A stretch of 64,000 nt of DNA from Marinobacter similis (GTDB lineage Bacteria > Pseudomonadota > Gammaproteobacteria > Pseudomonadales > Oleiphilaceae), in the NCBI RefSeq assembly GCF_000830985.1, contig NZ_CP007151.1, positions 3,596,001 through 3,660,000 on the forward strand. Direction: 5' to 3'. Each line of letters opens with the position of its first letter. The first letter of the stretch is position 1. Shown here in pieces: positions 47,301 through 54,781 of this stretch. The translations under genes were made by a program, and so were the position numbers. The notes beneath the pieces were generated by a model, which was given only the letters and a program-made list of their open reading frames with translations, was not told where the DNA came from and made no database searches.

Positions 47301-47515
47301 GTCTTTACCCACTGCTGTCAGAAACATCGGCTCAGGCTCAGTTCCTGATACCTGCCGCTGTTGCATTGGGATACGGGATCATGTTCGCTACTTTGATTAC
47401 CTTGATTCTGATCCCGGTTCTGGTGGCGATACAGCACGATGTCGTCGAGCGATTCACAGATATCCGCCACTGGTTTACCGTGAGACCAGATAAAAAAGAG
47501 GCAGATCCATGCTGA
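44349..47515 (+). CDS. RND efflux pump permease, frame broken once
   Basis: An inner-membrane proton-driven pump of about 1055 residues and 12 helices. The opening is WFANNPVAANLLLILVIGLGVLQ, followed by two large periplasmic loops. Helix 4 carries the proton-relay aspartates (TTFGFIMALGIVVDDAVVVGES), and the second half has LSLNGIIALSGVVVNDSLLLVSRYNEL. The frame breaks near 46603 within QAFSG...QRFQR; one added base restores VEVKVRYPEDAREN. It resembles MexF/AcrB-distant pumps that lack close substrate annotation. Confidence 0.9.
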
Positions 47516-48198
47516 AATTGTTATTGGCAGAAGACGATCTGGACCTTGCTCAGACACTGGTGCAGTACCTGGAGCTGGAGGGGTTCATCTGTGACCATGT
47601 CAGCAATGGCATAGCCGGACTGAACCTAATTAAACAAAACAGCTACGACGTCCTTTTGCTGGATATCAACATGCCACGTCTGGACGGATTCGGACTTTGC
47701 CAATTAATACGGGAGCAGGGGAGCGATATTCCGGTCTTGATGCTGACAGCGCGTGGCCAGCTTGATGACAAGTTATTGGGGTTTAATGCTGGCGCCGATG
47801 ACTATCTGATCAAACCCTTTGAGATGGAGGAGTTGCTGGCACGGGTGCGTGCGTTGTCGCACCGGCGAAGTGGTCAGGTCCGGAAACTCACTTGTGGTGA
47901 ATTGCAGATGAACCTCAGTGAGAAAAGCTTGTTGCGAAACGGTCAGGCCCTGAAGTTGTCGCCTACCGGGTGGCGCTTGCTTGAATGCTTGATGCGGGCC
48001 TCACCTTCTCCAGTAACCCGTGAGGCGTTGATGGACGCCGTCTGGGGAGACGATCACCCTGACAGCAACAGCCTGAAAGTGCACATGTACAACCTTCGCA
48101 AGGCTGTCGACGGCCCTTTTTCCGAGCCGCTCCTGCACACCATCAGCGGAGTCGGCTTTGTCATCAGACCTCCCGGAACAGGCAAGACGAATGTTTAA
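47509..48198 (+). CDS. OmpR/PhoB-family response regulator
   Basis: A 229-residue regulator with a receiver (KLLLAEDDLDLAQTLVQYLELEGF, phosphoacceptor in DVLLLDINMPRLDGFGLC, lysine in DDYLIKPFEMEELLARV) and a winged-helix DNA-binding domain (LSPTGWRLLECLMRASPSPVTREALMDAVWGDD; SLKVHMYNLRKAV). It overlaps the pump gene and the kinase gene and so is co-expressed with the efflux system it probably controls. Confidence 0.93.
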   Translation: MLKLLLAEDDLDLAQTLVQYLELEGFICDHVSNGIAGLNLIKQNSYDVLLLDINMPRLDGFGLCQLIREQGSDIPVLMLTARGQLDDKLLGFNAGADDYLIKPFEMEELLARVRALSHRRSGQVRKLTCGELQMNLSEKSLLRNGQALKLSPTGWRLLECLMRASPSPVTREALMDAVWGDDHPDSNSLKVHMYNLRKAVDGPFSEPLLHTISGVGFVIRPPGTGKTNV

Positions 48199-49492
48199 AG
48201 TCGGGATTAGCCTCAGGGCGCTTCTTATAACGTCCTTTCTGGCATTGGGGCTCATTCTGGTCGTCGCCTACTCCATGGTTGCAAAGGAGCATTTCATTCG
48301 GGGGCTGGATGCTGCAATGGCAAGCAACATGGAAAAAACCGCCCGCACATTCGGCGAGGTAATAGGCGCTGGCCAGAGAGAGCAAGCCAGAGAGTTCAGC
48401 GGTTTTGACGTTGCGTTGCAATGGGAAAGTTTGCCGGCGTATACCCTTGAAGCTTTTCCCAATGGACCGAGCGAATCCGGTCAGTTACTGAAAAAAGAAG
48501 ACAGCACTTGGTTGAGCCGCCCGAACTCGATCATCTTTGCGATGCGCTACGACACCGTAATCGGTCCGCTTTACCTGAGCCGGAAGCTCACGCCTCCAGA
48601 AGCATCGGAGGTGCTACCTCAAGCTGCACTGAAAAACCGATTGCTCACGCTGATCGTCAGCATTCTGGTGTTTGGATTTATTTCTATTGTTGGCTGGCTT
48701 CTATTACGGCATGTGTCCCGCCCCATGGCGGCACTGAGAGCCTGGACCCATTCCCTGGACAACGAGAAGCTATCGCACCCTGTGCCGGACTTTTCGTACC
48801 CAGAGCTCAACGAAATGGCGGAACTTATCCGAAACAGTCTTTCCACGGTTGAGCAGGCACTGGACCGCGAACGGCGGTTTCTCAGGCACGCGAGCCATGA
48901 GCTCCGGACACCTATCAGCACGATCCGCTCCAACATCGAGCTACAACGAAAGCTGGTTCAGAAAAGGGAAAAGTACGAGGACGAAAAGAGCATTGTGGAT
49001 CGCATCGACCGCGCTAGCCTGACCATGAAGCACCTTACCGAAACGCTGCTCTGGCTGAATCATGAGCCGGATACGCCGCTTCAGCGCGAATCCGTTGATT
49101 TGCCAGGGCTGATAAGGGAACTTGCGGGTGAAATGTCGTATCTTCTGGCCGGAAAGCCTGTGACCACGGAAATAAGTACCTCTCCATTCAGCTGCTTTGT
49201 ACCTTTGGTGCCAGCACGCATCATTTTGGGCAACCTGATTCGGAACGCCTATCAACATTGCTGGGAAGGCACCGTCGTTATCGAGCAACACAGGAACTGC
49301 ATTACGATAAGCAACCCAGCGGAGCCAGAAGCGCAGAACGCGTCCTCGCAAACATCAGAAAACACGGGCTACGGGCTTGGACTGGAACTGACCACAACTC
49401 TTAGTCAGCGGATCGGATGGCATTACACATCCAGCCGCCACGACAACCTCCATCGCGTGACGGTTGAAATTGGTAGCAGCCTCGACAGCTAA
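48191..49492 (+). CDS. Sensor histidine kinase of the efflux operon
   Basis: A 433-residue inner-membrane kinase. Helix 1 is LRALLITSFLALGLILVVAYSMV, followed by a periplasmic sensor of about 130 residues, then helix 2 (LLTLIVSILVFGFISIVGWLLL) and HAMP. HisKA is in RFLRHASHELRTPISTIRSNIELQRKL, and HATPase has GNLIRNAYQHC and GYGLGLELTTTLSQRIGW. The catalytic D-x-G-x-G segment is weak, as in some PhoQ/QseC-like kinases. The start overlaps the regulator stop by eight bases. Confidence 0.9.
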   Translation: MFKVGISLRALLITSFLALGLILVVAYSMVAKEHFIRGLDAAMASNMEKTARTFGEVIGAGQREQAREFSGFDVALQWESLPAYTLEAFPNGPSESGQLLKKEDSTWLSRPNSIIFAMRYDTVIGPLYLSRKLTPPEASEVLPQAALKNRLLTLIVSILVFGFISIVGWLLLRHVSRPMAALRAWTHSLDNEKLSHPVPDFSYPELNEMAELIRNSLSTVEQALDRERRFLRHASHELRTPISTIRSNIELQRKLVQKREKYEDEKSIVDRIDRASLTMKHLTETLLWLNHEPDTPLQRESVDLPGLIRELAGEMSYLLAGKPVTTEISTSPFSCFVPLVPARIILGNLIRNAYQHCWEGTVVIEQHRNCITISNPAEPEAQNASSQTSENTGYGLGLELTTTLSQRIGWHYTSSRHDNLHRVTVEIGSSLDS

Positions 49493-49542
49493 CAGTACTT
49501 CTGGCTTGACGTACTAATACTGGAAAGGCGTAGAAGCTTAGG

Positions 49543-49587
49543 TGGTACCCCCGGCAGGACTCGAACCTGCTACCTTCCCCTTAGGAG
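49543..49587 (-). tRNA. 3' half of tRNA-Arg(CCU), forming attL
   Basis: Read on the minus strand, this 45-base piece has the anticodon loop CTCCTAA, stem GGGGA, variable AGGTA, a five-pair T arm with TTCGAGT loop (GCAGG/CCTGC), acceptor strand CGGGGGT, discriminator A and CCA. The T arm equals that of enterobacterial tRNA-Arg(CCU) as I recall it. The expected 5' anticodon stem (TCCCC-like) is absent to the right, so the gene is cut at the loop. A complete copy is expected at the far prophage end. Confidence 0.82.
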
Positions 49588-49625
49588 TTTAGGTCAGGGT
49601 TAGTGGTTATTAACCTCAGGATGTA

Positions 49626-49644
49626 GACCTGAAGCGACCTCAAG
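49626..49644 (+). repeat. Tandem GACCTSAAG pair near attL, candidate integrase arm sites
   Basis: GACCTGAAG and GACCTCAAG occur 10 bases apart, with related inverted copies nearby (AGGTCAGGG at about 49591 and ACCTCAGG at about 49614). They lie between the tRNA fragment and the integrase gene, where arm-type integrase or excisionase sites normally are. The GGTTATTAACC palindrome at about 49602 is in the same stretch. The function is inferred from position only. Confidence 0.35.
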
Positions 49645-49708
49645 GGTGTTGACCCCCATTGTGAGCGATTGTGCAGAACGCAAATTATCGTACTAGAGGG
49701 AAGGTACT

Positions 49709-50695
49709 ATGCACCTGCACCGGATGCCAAACGGCAAGTGGAGAGTTCAAGTAAGACGCAAGGTTGATGGCGAGTTTGTCCACAAGTCAAAGACCTTTGA
49801 GTTCAAAAGCGAGGCTGAAGCGTGGGGTCTTGACCAAGAGCGAATGCTCGACAGCGCGACCCTTCGGATGGACTCAGCGTTTGAGCTGTACTTTGACGAG
49901 GTGATGAAGCCCAAGGAGGCTACGCTTGAGACCCCAAACGCGAGGTCAACCTACAACAAGCGTATGGCCAACATGCGGAGCATCCAGAAGTCTGTGGGCA
50001 CCGCGCCAGTCGAGGGTTTTGGGGCCGTTGAATTAAAGGACTACGTGGACAGACGCCTGAGTAAGGTCTCATCGGGAACTGTTCGCAAAGAGGTCTACAT
50101 CATCTCCGGTATCTTTGAGTTCCTCATCAAGGACAAACTCATGACGACTCTGGTCAACCCTGCACGGCAGATACGGATGCCTGAGGATGCGCCAGGGCGA
50201 ACTTCGATACATACCCCTGAGGACAGGACAGCTCTGACCAACGCCTTGTCTGGTGAGGCTCAGGCAGTCTACGAGTTGTTGCTGGAAACAGCCTGTCGTG
50301 TGTCTGAGGTGGTCTACCTCCGAGCTGAGTGGCTGGACTGGGAGAACATGGAAATTGACCTCCCTGCGACTGCTACCAAGAGCCGTGAAGGCCGTAGTGT
50401 ACCCATGAGCAGCAAGGCCTCTGACATCCTCTCCAAGTGGGCGAAGGGTAAGACCGCTGGCAGACTATTCAGTCAGCATCCCGATAGCATCAGGAACACC
50501 TACAACAGGGTCAGGAAGCAGTTAGGGCTGGAACACCTCAGACTCCATGACTGTCGGCATACCAAGATCACAGATATGGTCAGCAAAGCAACTAACCTGT
50601 TTGAAGTCAGGGAAGTTTCTGGTCATGCCTCCCTCCAGATGCTGGAACGCTATACCCACCTGAAGAAGAAGAAACTCCATCACCTTATGGACTGA
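49709..50695 (+). CDS. int: Tyrosine-family phage integrase
   Basis: A 328-residue site-specific recombinase. The amino part is an AP2-like arm-binding domain (MHLHRMPNGKWRVQVRRKVDG), followed by a SAM-like core-binding domain at about 55-150. The catalytic set is complete: R197 (ACRVSEVVYL), K224 (TATKSREGR), H280 and R283 (LRLHDCRHTKI), H306 (VSGHASLQ) and Y315 (ERYTHL). It lies directly beside the tRNA fragment and is followed by its own terminator, as for integrases that act at tRNA genes. All active residues are present, so it should be functional. Confidence 0.94.
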   Translation: MHLHRMPNGKWRVQVRRKVDGEFVHKSKTFEFKSEAEAWGLDQERMLDSATLRMDSAFELYFDEVMKPKEATLETPNARSTYNKRMANMRSIQKSVGTAPVEGFGAVELKDYVDRRLSKVSSGTVRKEVYIISGIFEFLIKDKLMTTLVNPARQIRMPEDAPGRTSIHTPEDRTALTNALSGEAQAVYELLLETACRVSEVVYLRAEWLDWENMEIDLPATATKSREGRSVPMSSKASDILSKWAKGKTAGRLFSQHPDSIRNTYNRVRKQLGLEHLRLHDCRHTKITDMVSKATNLFEVREVSGHASLQMLERYTHLKKKKLHHLMD

Positions 50696-50710
50696 CTATC
50701 ACCAAACTTG

Positions 50711-50739
50711 AGGTAGGCCTTCGGGCCTATCTTTTTTTT
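50711..50739 (+). terminator. Terminator after the integrase gene
   Basis: A GTAGGCC-TTCG-GGCCTAT stem with a stable UUCG tetraloop, followed by eight T residues. It separates the integrase from the polymerase-gene promoter region. Confidence 0.88.
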
Positions 50740-50740
50740 G

Positions 50741-50768
50741 TTGACTTTAGTCCTGACCTCGATACTAT
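50741..50768 (+). promoter_or_regulatory. Candidate host sigma-70 promoter for the phage RNA polymerase gene
   Basis: TTGACT and TACTAT are separated by 16 bases directly after the integrase terminator. A T7-like phage needs host polymerase to make its own polymerase, so a promoter of this type is expected here. It is about 200 bases upstream of the polymerase ATG, with two phage-type promoters and an A+T-rich repeat block between. Confidence 0.45.
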
Positions 50769-50793
50769 TGCGCTCTCGCATTGACCCAGATTC

Positions 50794-50816
50794 TTTTTGT
50801 CGTACCTAAGGATTAC
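50794..50816 (+). promoter_or_regulatory. Phage-type promoter copy 1
   Basis: TTTTTGTCGTACCTAAGG plus ATTAC: a variant of the six-copy sequence, sharing the T-rich upstream block, GTCG and CCTAAGG. It lies about 150 bases before the polymerase start. Confidence 0.65.
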
Positions 50817-50841
50817 CCCTTGCCCGACTTAATTCAGATTC

Positions 50842-50864
50842 TTTTTGTCGGCCCTAAGGGGAGA
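50842..50864 (+). promoter_or_regulatory. Phage-type promoter copy 2, nearest to the T7 promoter
   Basis: TTTTTGTCGGCCCTAAGG followed by GGAGA is 23 bases, exactly the length of the T7 late promoter. Aligned end to end with it, it shares C-x-CTA just before the start and GGGAGA at the transcription start. It lies upstream of the polymerase gene, where it could drive autoactivation. Confidence 0.7.
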
Positions 50865-50903
50865 CCCAAAGATCAATAACCTTTAGTTAATAACCCTAAG
50901 TTC

Positions 50904-50947
50904 AATTACTACAAGCTCTATTACTACTAGTTCCTATTACTACTAGT
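50904..50947 (+). repeat. A+T-rich tandem repeat ATTACTACTAG before the polymerase gene
   Basis: Three copies at 15-16 base spacing (ATTACTACAAG, then two exact ATTACTACTAGT) fill most of the gap before the polymerase ribosome site. Regular, phased copies upstream of the gene that decides lytic growth could be repressor operators or an origin-type iteron set. The same pattern is not visible elsewhere in the prophage. Confidence 0.55.
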
Positions 50948-50967
50948 CATAACTTCAGGAGATAACC

Positions 50968-53766
50968 ATGAGTCATAACGCTAAGACTGAACTCGAAGTA
51001 GAACTCCGTACAGCACCGGAACTCTACCACCTGCAGATGCAACTGGAAGAGCGTAGCTTTGAGTTGGGTAAAGACCGTTACCTCAAGAACCTTGAGAAGG
51101 CCCAGAGCCGTGGCCAGGAGTCAGACACCACGTATGGCTCTCGGTATGTATCCATGCGTATGGGAGCAGTAGCAGAGGCACTAGAAGCGTTGAGCGTCAT
51201 GCAGGCTGAGAAGCAGTCCCGTGGTCGTCCATCCGTTGAAGCCCAAGCTGCTGAGATTGTGTCTCTGGTTGGTTACCGTGAGGCTGCTTACCTGACCCTC
51301 CAACAGCTCATGTCGTGCATCAGCACTGCCAGCCCCTACACCAGTGTTGCGGTCAACGTGGGCAAGGCCGTTGAGGAAGAACTGTTCCTGAAGAAACTCA
51401 AGGAGGAGGACAAGTCTCTGGTGCAGCGCCTGGAGGTCATGATGGCCAAGAAGAACGCTGTTCGCCACAAACTGGACTCCATGGTAAGGGTCTCCCGACT
51501 GGCCGGTGTAGAGCGTGAGACATGGCCTGAAGAGAAGAAGATGAAAGTGGGTCGCTACCTGATTGACGTTGTACGGTCAGCCCTCCCATCGTTCATCGCG
51601 GTTGAAGACCATGCCAAGCAGGGCAAGGGTGGGGCTAAGACGGTCAAGTACATCATGGCCACTGAGACCACCTTGGAGTGGATTGCCGAGAACGTCGAGT
51701 TCATGTCCCAGGTCAAACCTGTGCGTGAGCCTATGGTCGTTCCTCCGGTGCCCTGGACTCCAGGCATGTCCCATGGTGGTGGCTACCTCAGCGCCTACAG
51801 TCCGCCTGTTCGTCTCGTAAAGACCCGAGATCGGAACTACTTGGAGGAGTTGAAGTCAGCTCACATGCCGGAAGTTCTGGCAGCAGTCAATGCAGCCCAA
51901 GACACAGCTTGGCGCATTCGCCCCCACGTTGTTGAACTCCACGACCAGCTCAAGGCTATCGGACGGACAGTTGAGAAGGCCAAGATGCCTGCCATCACTG
52001 ACGTTGTGGTGCCTGACCAGCCGTCCTGGGGTAAGGAACACGCAGAGCTTCGTCGTGCCATCCGTGAGTACGAGAAGAACCCTAAGCGTGGCCACAAGCC
52101 AACACTGCCAGCAGACTTTGAGCAACGCGAGTACGAGTGGAACCGCTACCGCAAGGAAGCAGCCCGTGCCTTCGACGCCAACATCAACCGCCGTGGTCAG
52201 CGTGTGACCTATCACATGGTCATGAACACAGCTCACAAGTTCATGGAGTTTGACCGTGTGTACTTCCCGCACCAGTTGGACTTCCGTGGTCGCCTGTACG
52301 CTGTGCCTCAGCTCAGCCCTCAGACTGCCGATTGGATTAAGGGTCTACTGGAATTTGCCGAGGGCAAGAAGGTAGGCACCCGTGGTATCCGCTGGGTCAA
52401 GATTCACATTGCCAACCTGTTTGGCGTGGACAAGGTGTCATTCGATGACCGCATCAAGTGGGTTGACGACAACACTAATGCCCTAATTGCGTGTGCAATA
52501 GACCCGATATCGGATCGACTTTGGGAAGACGCTGACAAGCCATTCCAGCATACGCCGCCTGTTGTGAACTGAAGGGCATCATGGAGCAGGGCGCTGAGTA
52601 CGTGTCCACATGCCTATCGACCTCGACGGTTCATGCTCAGGGCTTCAGAACCTGGGGATGGCTCTGCGTTGCGAGATTACCGGTGAAGCCGTGAACCTTG
52701 TACCTGCAGCCAAGCCAGCGGACATCTACACCAAGGTCATGAACAAGGTCGTGGCTCACATGGAGTCAGTGGTCGGTGAGTGTACCTCCGAGGATGAAGC
52801 CAAGGTCAAAGCTCTGGCCGTAGCCAAGGCGTACTACCTGAAGGAGGTCAAGGGTGCCAGCGGTCAGAAGTGGCCAGCCATCCTGAACCGTATTGCCGGT
52901 GACGTTGTGTCCAAGGACAAGGGTGAACGTGAGGTTCTGCGCGAGTACAAGCAGGTCGTCGCCATGTACACTGGATGAAACTTGGCATCAACCGCAAGCA
53001 CTGCAAGCGTTCGGTTATGACCTTCCCGTATGGCTCCAAGGAGTTTGGTTTCCGTGAGCAGGTTCTGGAAGACACCATCAACCCGCTGAAGAAGCACTGT
53101 GACCAGTTGCTGGACTCCAGGGCCATTGACGACCGTGGCTACCGTGAGCTGTTCCCGTTCCATAACGATGGGTTCGATGCTGCCGGTATCATGGCCAAGC
53201 TGCTCTACAAGTACGTCCGTGAGACCGTACTGAAGGCTGCTGAGGCAATGGAGTGGATGCAGGGTATCGCCCGTCTGGTGGCCTCTCAGGGCCGTCCTGT
53301 GCGCTGGACAACACCACTGGGCTTTCCTGTGTGCCAGAACTACCGCAAGTACAACATGAGGACTGTGAAGACCCGCATCTTCGGGAAGGCGCTAGACCTG
53401 ACCATCCGTGAAGAAATGGAAGAAATGGACATCATGCGAGCTGGTAATGCCATCAGCCCGAACGTGACCCACAGCCTGGACTCAAGTCACTTGCTGAAAC
53501 TGGTCGCTCAATCGGTCGTAGAAGGCCTGGACTCATTCGCGCTGATTCACGACTCCTTTGGCACACATGCGGCAGACACTGACGTATTCTTCAGGGTCAT
53601 CCGTGAGGCGTTCATGCGTCTGTACGAGGAAGCTGTACTTGAGAACCTCCGTGAGGAGTTCATGGCTCAACTGCCACCTGACATCCGTGGGGAAGTTGCG
53701 CCTGTTCCTCTCTCAGGTAGTCTCGACATCAGTTCTATCCTGAACTCGCTCTATGCTTTTGCATAA
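50968..53766 (+). CDS. T7-type single-subunit RNA polymerase, frame broken three times
   Basis: About 933 residues after restoring three single bases (T7 enzyme: 883). The amino region has YPHQ-like MEFDRVYFPHQLDFRGRLYAVP. Motif A is PIDLDGSCSGLQNLG (catalytic aspartate), motif B KRSVMTFPYGSKEFGF (arginine, lysine and tyrosine of the O-helix) and motif C ALIHDSFGTHAAD (second catalytic aspartate). Breaks lie near 52553 (before AACCELKGIMEQG), 52605 (GTGTCC-CAC) and 52970 (MYT-WMKLG); each is consistent with one lost base. All catalytic residues remain, so I read it as a working gene with sequence errors. Confidence 0.94.
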
Positions 53767-53767
53767 G

Positions 53768-53785
53768 TAGTCCTGACATCGCGTC
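53768..53785 (+). repeat. TAGTCCTGAC repeat, one of four copies
   Basis: TAGTCCTGACATCGCGTC lies just after the polymerase stop. A near copy is at 56329-56346 inside the thyX end (TAGTCCTGACCTCGCGTC), another at 50748-50765 after the integrase terminator (TAGTCCTGACCTCGATAC), and the first ten bases recur at 61155-61164. All are on the plus strand. Function unknown. Confidence 0.5.
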
Positions 53786-53796
53786 CAATCCGAGAA

Positions 53797-53820
53797 AGCT
53801 CCCAACTGGGGGCTTTTTCT
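53797..53820 (+). terminator. Terminator after the RNA polymerase gene
   Basis: AGCTCCC, a four-base loop and GGGGGCT (one G-U pair) followed by TTTTTCTTTTT. Its T tract runs directly into promoter copy 3, so termination and re-initiation are adjacent. Confidence 0.82.
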
Positions 53821-53842
53821 TTTTGTCGGCCCTAAGGATTAA
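53820..53842 (+). promoter_or_regulatory. Phage-type promoter copy 3
   Basis: TTTTTGTCGGCCCTAAGG plus ATTAA, identical to copies 4 and 5. It begins in the T tract of the polymerase terminator and lies about 31 bases before the next gene's ATG. Confidence 0.72.
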
Positions 53843-53873
53843 CCATCACCAACAACTCACCGAGGAGAACAAC

Positions 53874-54128
53874 ATGCACTTCATATCCCAACGCAACATC
53901 CTGAAAGAAATCAACCTGCAGATAAAAGAAGCCAAGCGTTTTGGTCACAAGGTCACCAAGATTCTGGCTCAAGACTACGAGCTGGAAGAGCTGGCCCTTG
54001 TTGCTAAGCGTTCCTTCAATGGTCTCAAGCAGAAAGACCGCAACATCCTGTCCTTCACCTATAAGGGCGTGACTATCACCCGCGACGACCGTCCTGCCTC
54101 AGCACAAGAAGACCCTCACTTCCACTGA
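53874..54128 (+). CDS. Small phage protein of unknown function
   Basis: An 84-residue, highly charged helical protein (MHFISQRNILKEINLQIKEA, then RSFNGLKQKDRNILSFTYKGVTITRDD). The start is set by a CGAGGAGAACA ribosome site; the reading frame is open further upstream, but that part overlaps the promoter. I recognise no family. It is the first gene after a phage promoter, so probably an early or middle takeover protein. Confidence 0.7.
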   Translation: MHFISQRNILKEINLQIKEAKRFGHKVTKILAQDYELEELALVAKRSFNGLKQKDRNILSFTYKGVTITRDDRPASAQEDPHFH

Positions 54129-54136
54129 GTTTTTCT

Positions 54137-54159
54137 TTTTGTCGGCCCTAAGGATTAAC
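54137..54159 (+). promoter_or_regulatory. Phage-type promoter copy 4
   Basis: TTTTTGTCGGCCCTAAGG plus ATTAA, beginning directly after the previous gene's stop and about 27 bases before the next ATG. Confidence 0.72.
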
Positions 54160-54185
54160 CATCAATTTTCACCGAGGAGGTGACC

Positions 54186-54482
54186 ATGTACCAACACAGC
54201 CAGTTCAGCGATCAGAAGCCCGTCCGTCCAATCTGGATGGTGGTCAACAGTGAAGTAATGCGTGGCCTCCCAGGCAACAGAGACAAACTGCAATACGCCC
54301 CTAAAGCAGTCCACTACGCCAAGGACACCGCAGAAACGGAAGCCATGCGTCTGGCCAAAGAGAACCCAGGCTCAGTCTTTTACATTCTGGAATCATCCGA
54401 GGCTGTGACCTGTGGCGTCTTCAAGACCAGCTTCAAGGACATGCCAGTGAAGCCACAACCGAGGCCTAACCCAAGGTTCTGA
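54186..54482 (+). CDS. Small phage protein of unknown function
   Basis: A 98-residue protein (MYQHSQFSDQKPVRPIWMVVNSEVMRGLP ... FYILESSEAVTCGVFKTSF). It could be a small alpha/beta fold, but no family is recognised. The ATG at 54186 is preferred over a GTG at 54180 because the latter lies inside the GAGGAG ribosome site. It has its own promoter copy upstream and a terminator downstream. Confidence 0.7.
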   Translation: MYQHSQFSDQKPVRPIWMVVNSEVMRGLPGNRDKLQYAPKAVHYAKDTAETEAMRLAKENPGSVFYILESSEAVTCGVFKTSFKDMPVKPQPRPNPRF

Positions 54483-54484
54483 CC

Positions 54485-54507
54485 TTTTTGTCGGCCCTAA
54501 GGATTAA
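54485..54507 (+). promoter_or_regulatory. Phage-type promoter copy 5
   Basis: TTTTTGTCGGCCCTAAGG plus ATTAA, starting three bases after the previous stop. A terminator follows within about 12 bases of its end, so the first transcript from here may be very short. Confidence 0.72.
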
Positions 54508-54518
54508 CCAACAAACCA

Positions 54519-54551
54519 AGCCCTGAGATTAGCGTCTCGGGGCTTTTTTTC
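54519..54551 (+). terminator. Strong terminator directly behind promoter copy 5
   Basis: AGCCCTGAGA and TCTCGGGGCT form a 10-bp stem (one G-U pair) with a six-base loop, followed by TTTTTTT. It lies between promoter copy 5 and the gene at 54577. Confidence 0.88.
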
Positions 54552-54576
54552 TTTCTGTTCCGAGGAGGAGCGCCCC

Positions 54577-54771
54577 ATGAATCAACTTACCAACCTGTTT
54601 GCTGACAACGTAATGAAAGACCCGATGCTCGTTCGTGCCATGGCTCGTTTCGAGAAGTTCTGTGAAGTGTTCGATTCAACAGCTTATGGCTGGAAGACCA
54701 AGCCTGGGCGTCACCCCCAAGAATCCCGCTCCAAGTACGACGGTCGTGGCCGTCTCAAAGCCAAGAACTGA
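54577..54771 (+). CDS. Small phage protein of unknown function
   Basis: A 64-residue protein with a helical amino half (MNQLTNLFADNVMKDPMLVR) and a basic tail rich in lysine and arginine (RHPQESRSKYDGRGRLKAKN). The strong GAGGAGGAG ribosome site supports the start. The basic tail suggests nucleic-acid contact, but no family is recognised. It is followed ten bases later by the nucleotidyltransferase gene. Confidence 0.68.
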   Translation: MNQLTNLFADNVMKDPMLVRAMARFEKFCEVFDSTAYGWKTKPGRHPQESRSKYDGRGRLKAKN

Positions 54772-54781
54772 GGAGATGACC

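Noticed and set aside
50851..50861. Shared CCTAAGGGGA between promoter copy 2 and the tRNA-Arg anticodon arm
   Set aside because: Only ten bases match, and the other promoter copies differ at the same positions, so it is not evidence of a second att core.
52975..53766. Three separate phage genes in place of one RNA polymerase
   Set aside because: Motifs A, B and C of a single T7-type polymerase are distributed in order across the three frames, and each junction is repaired by one base.
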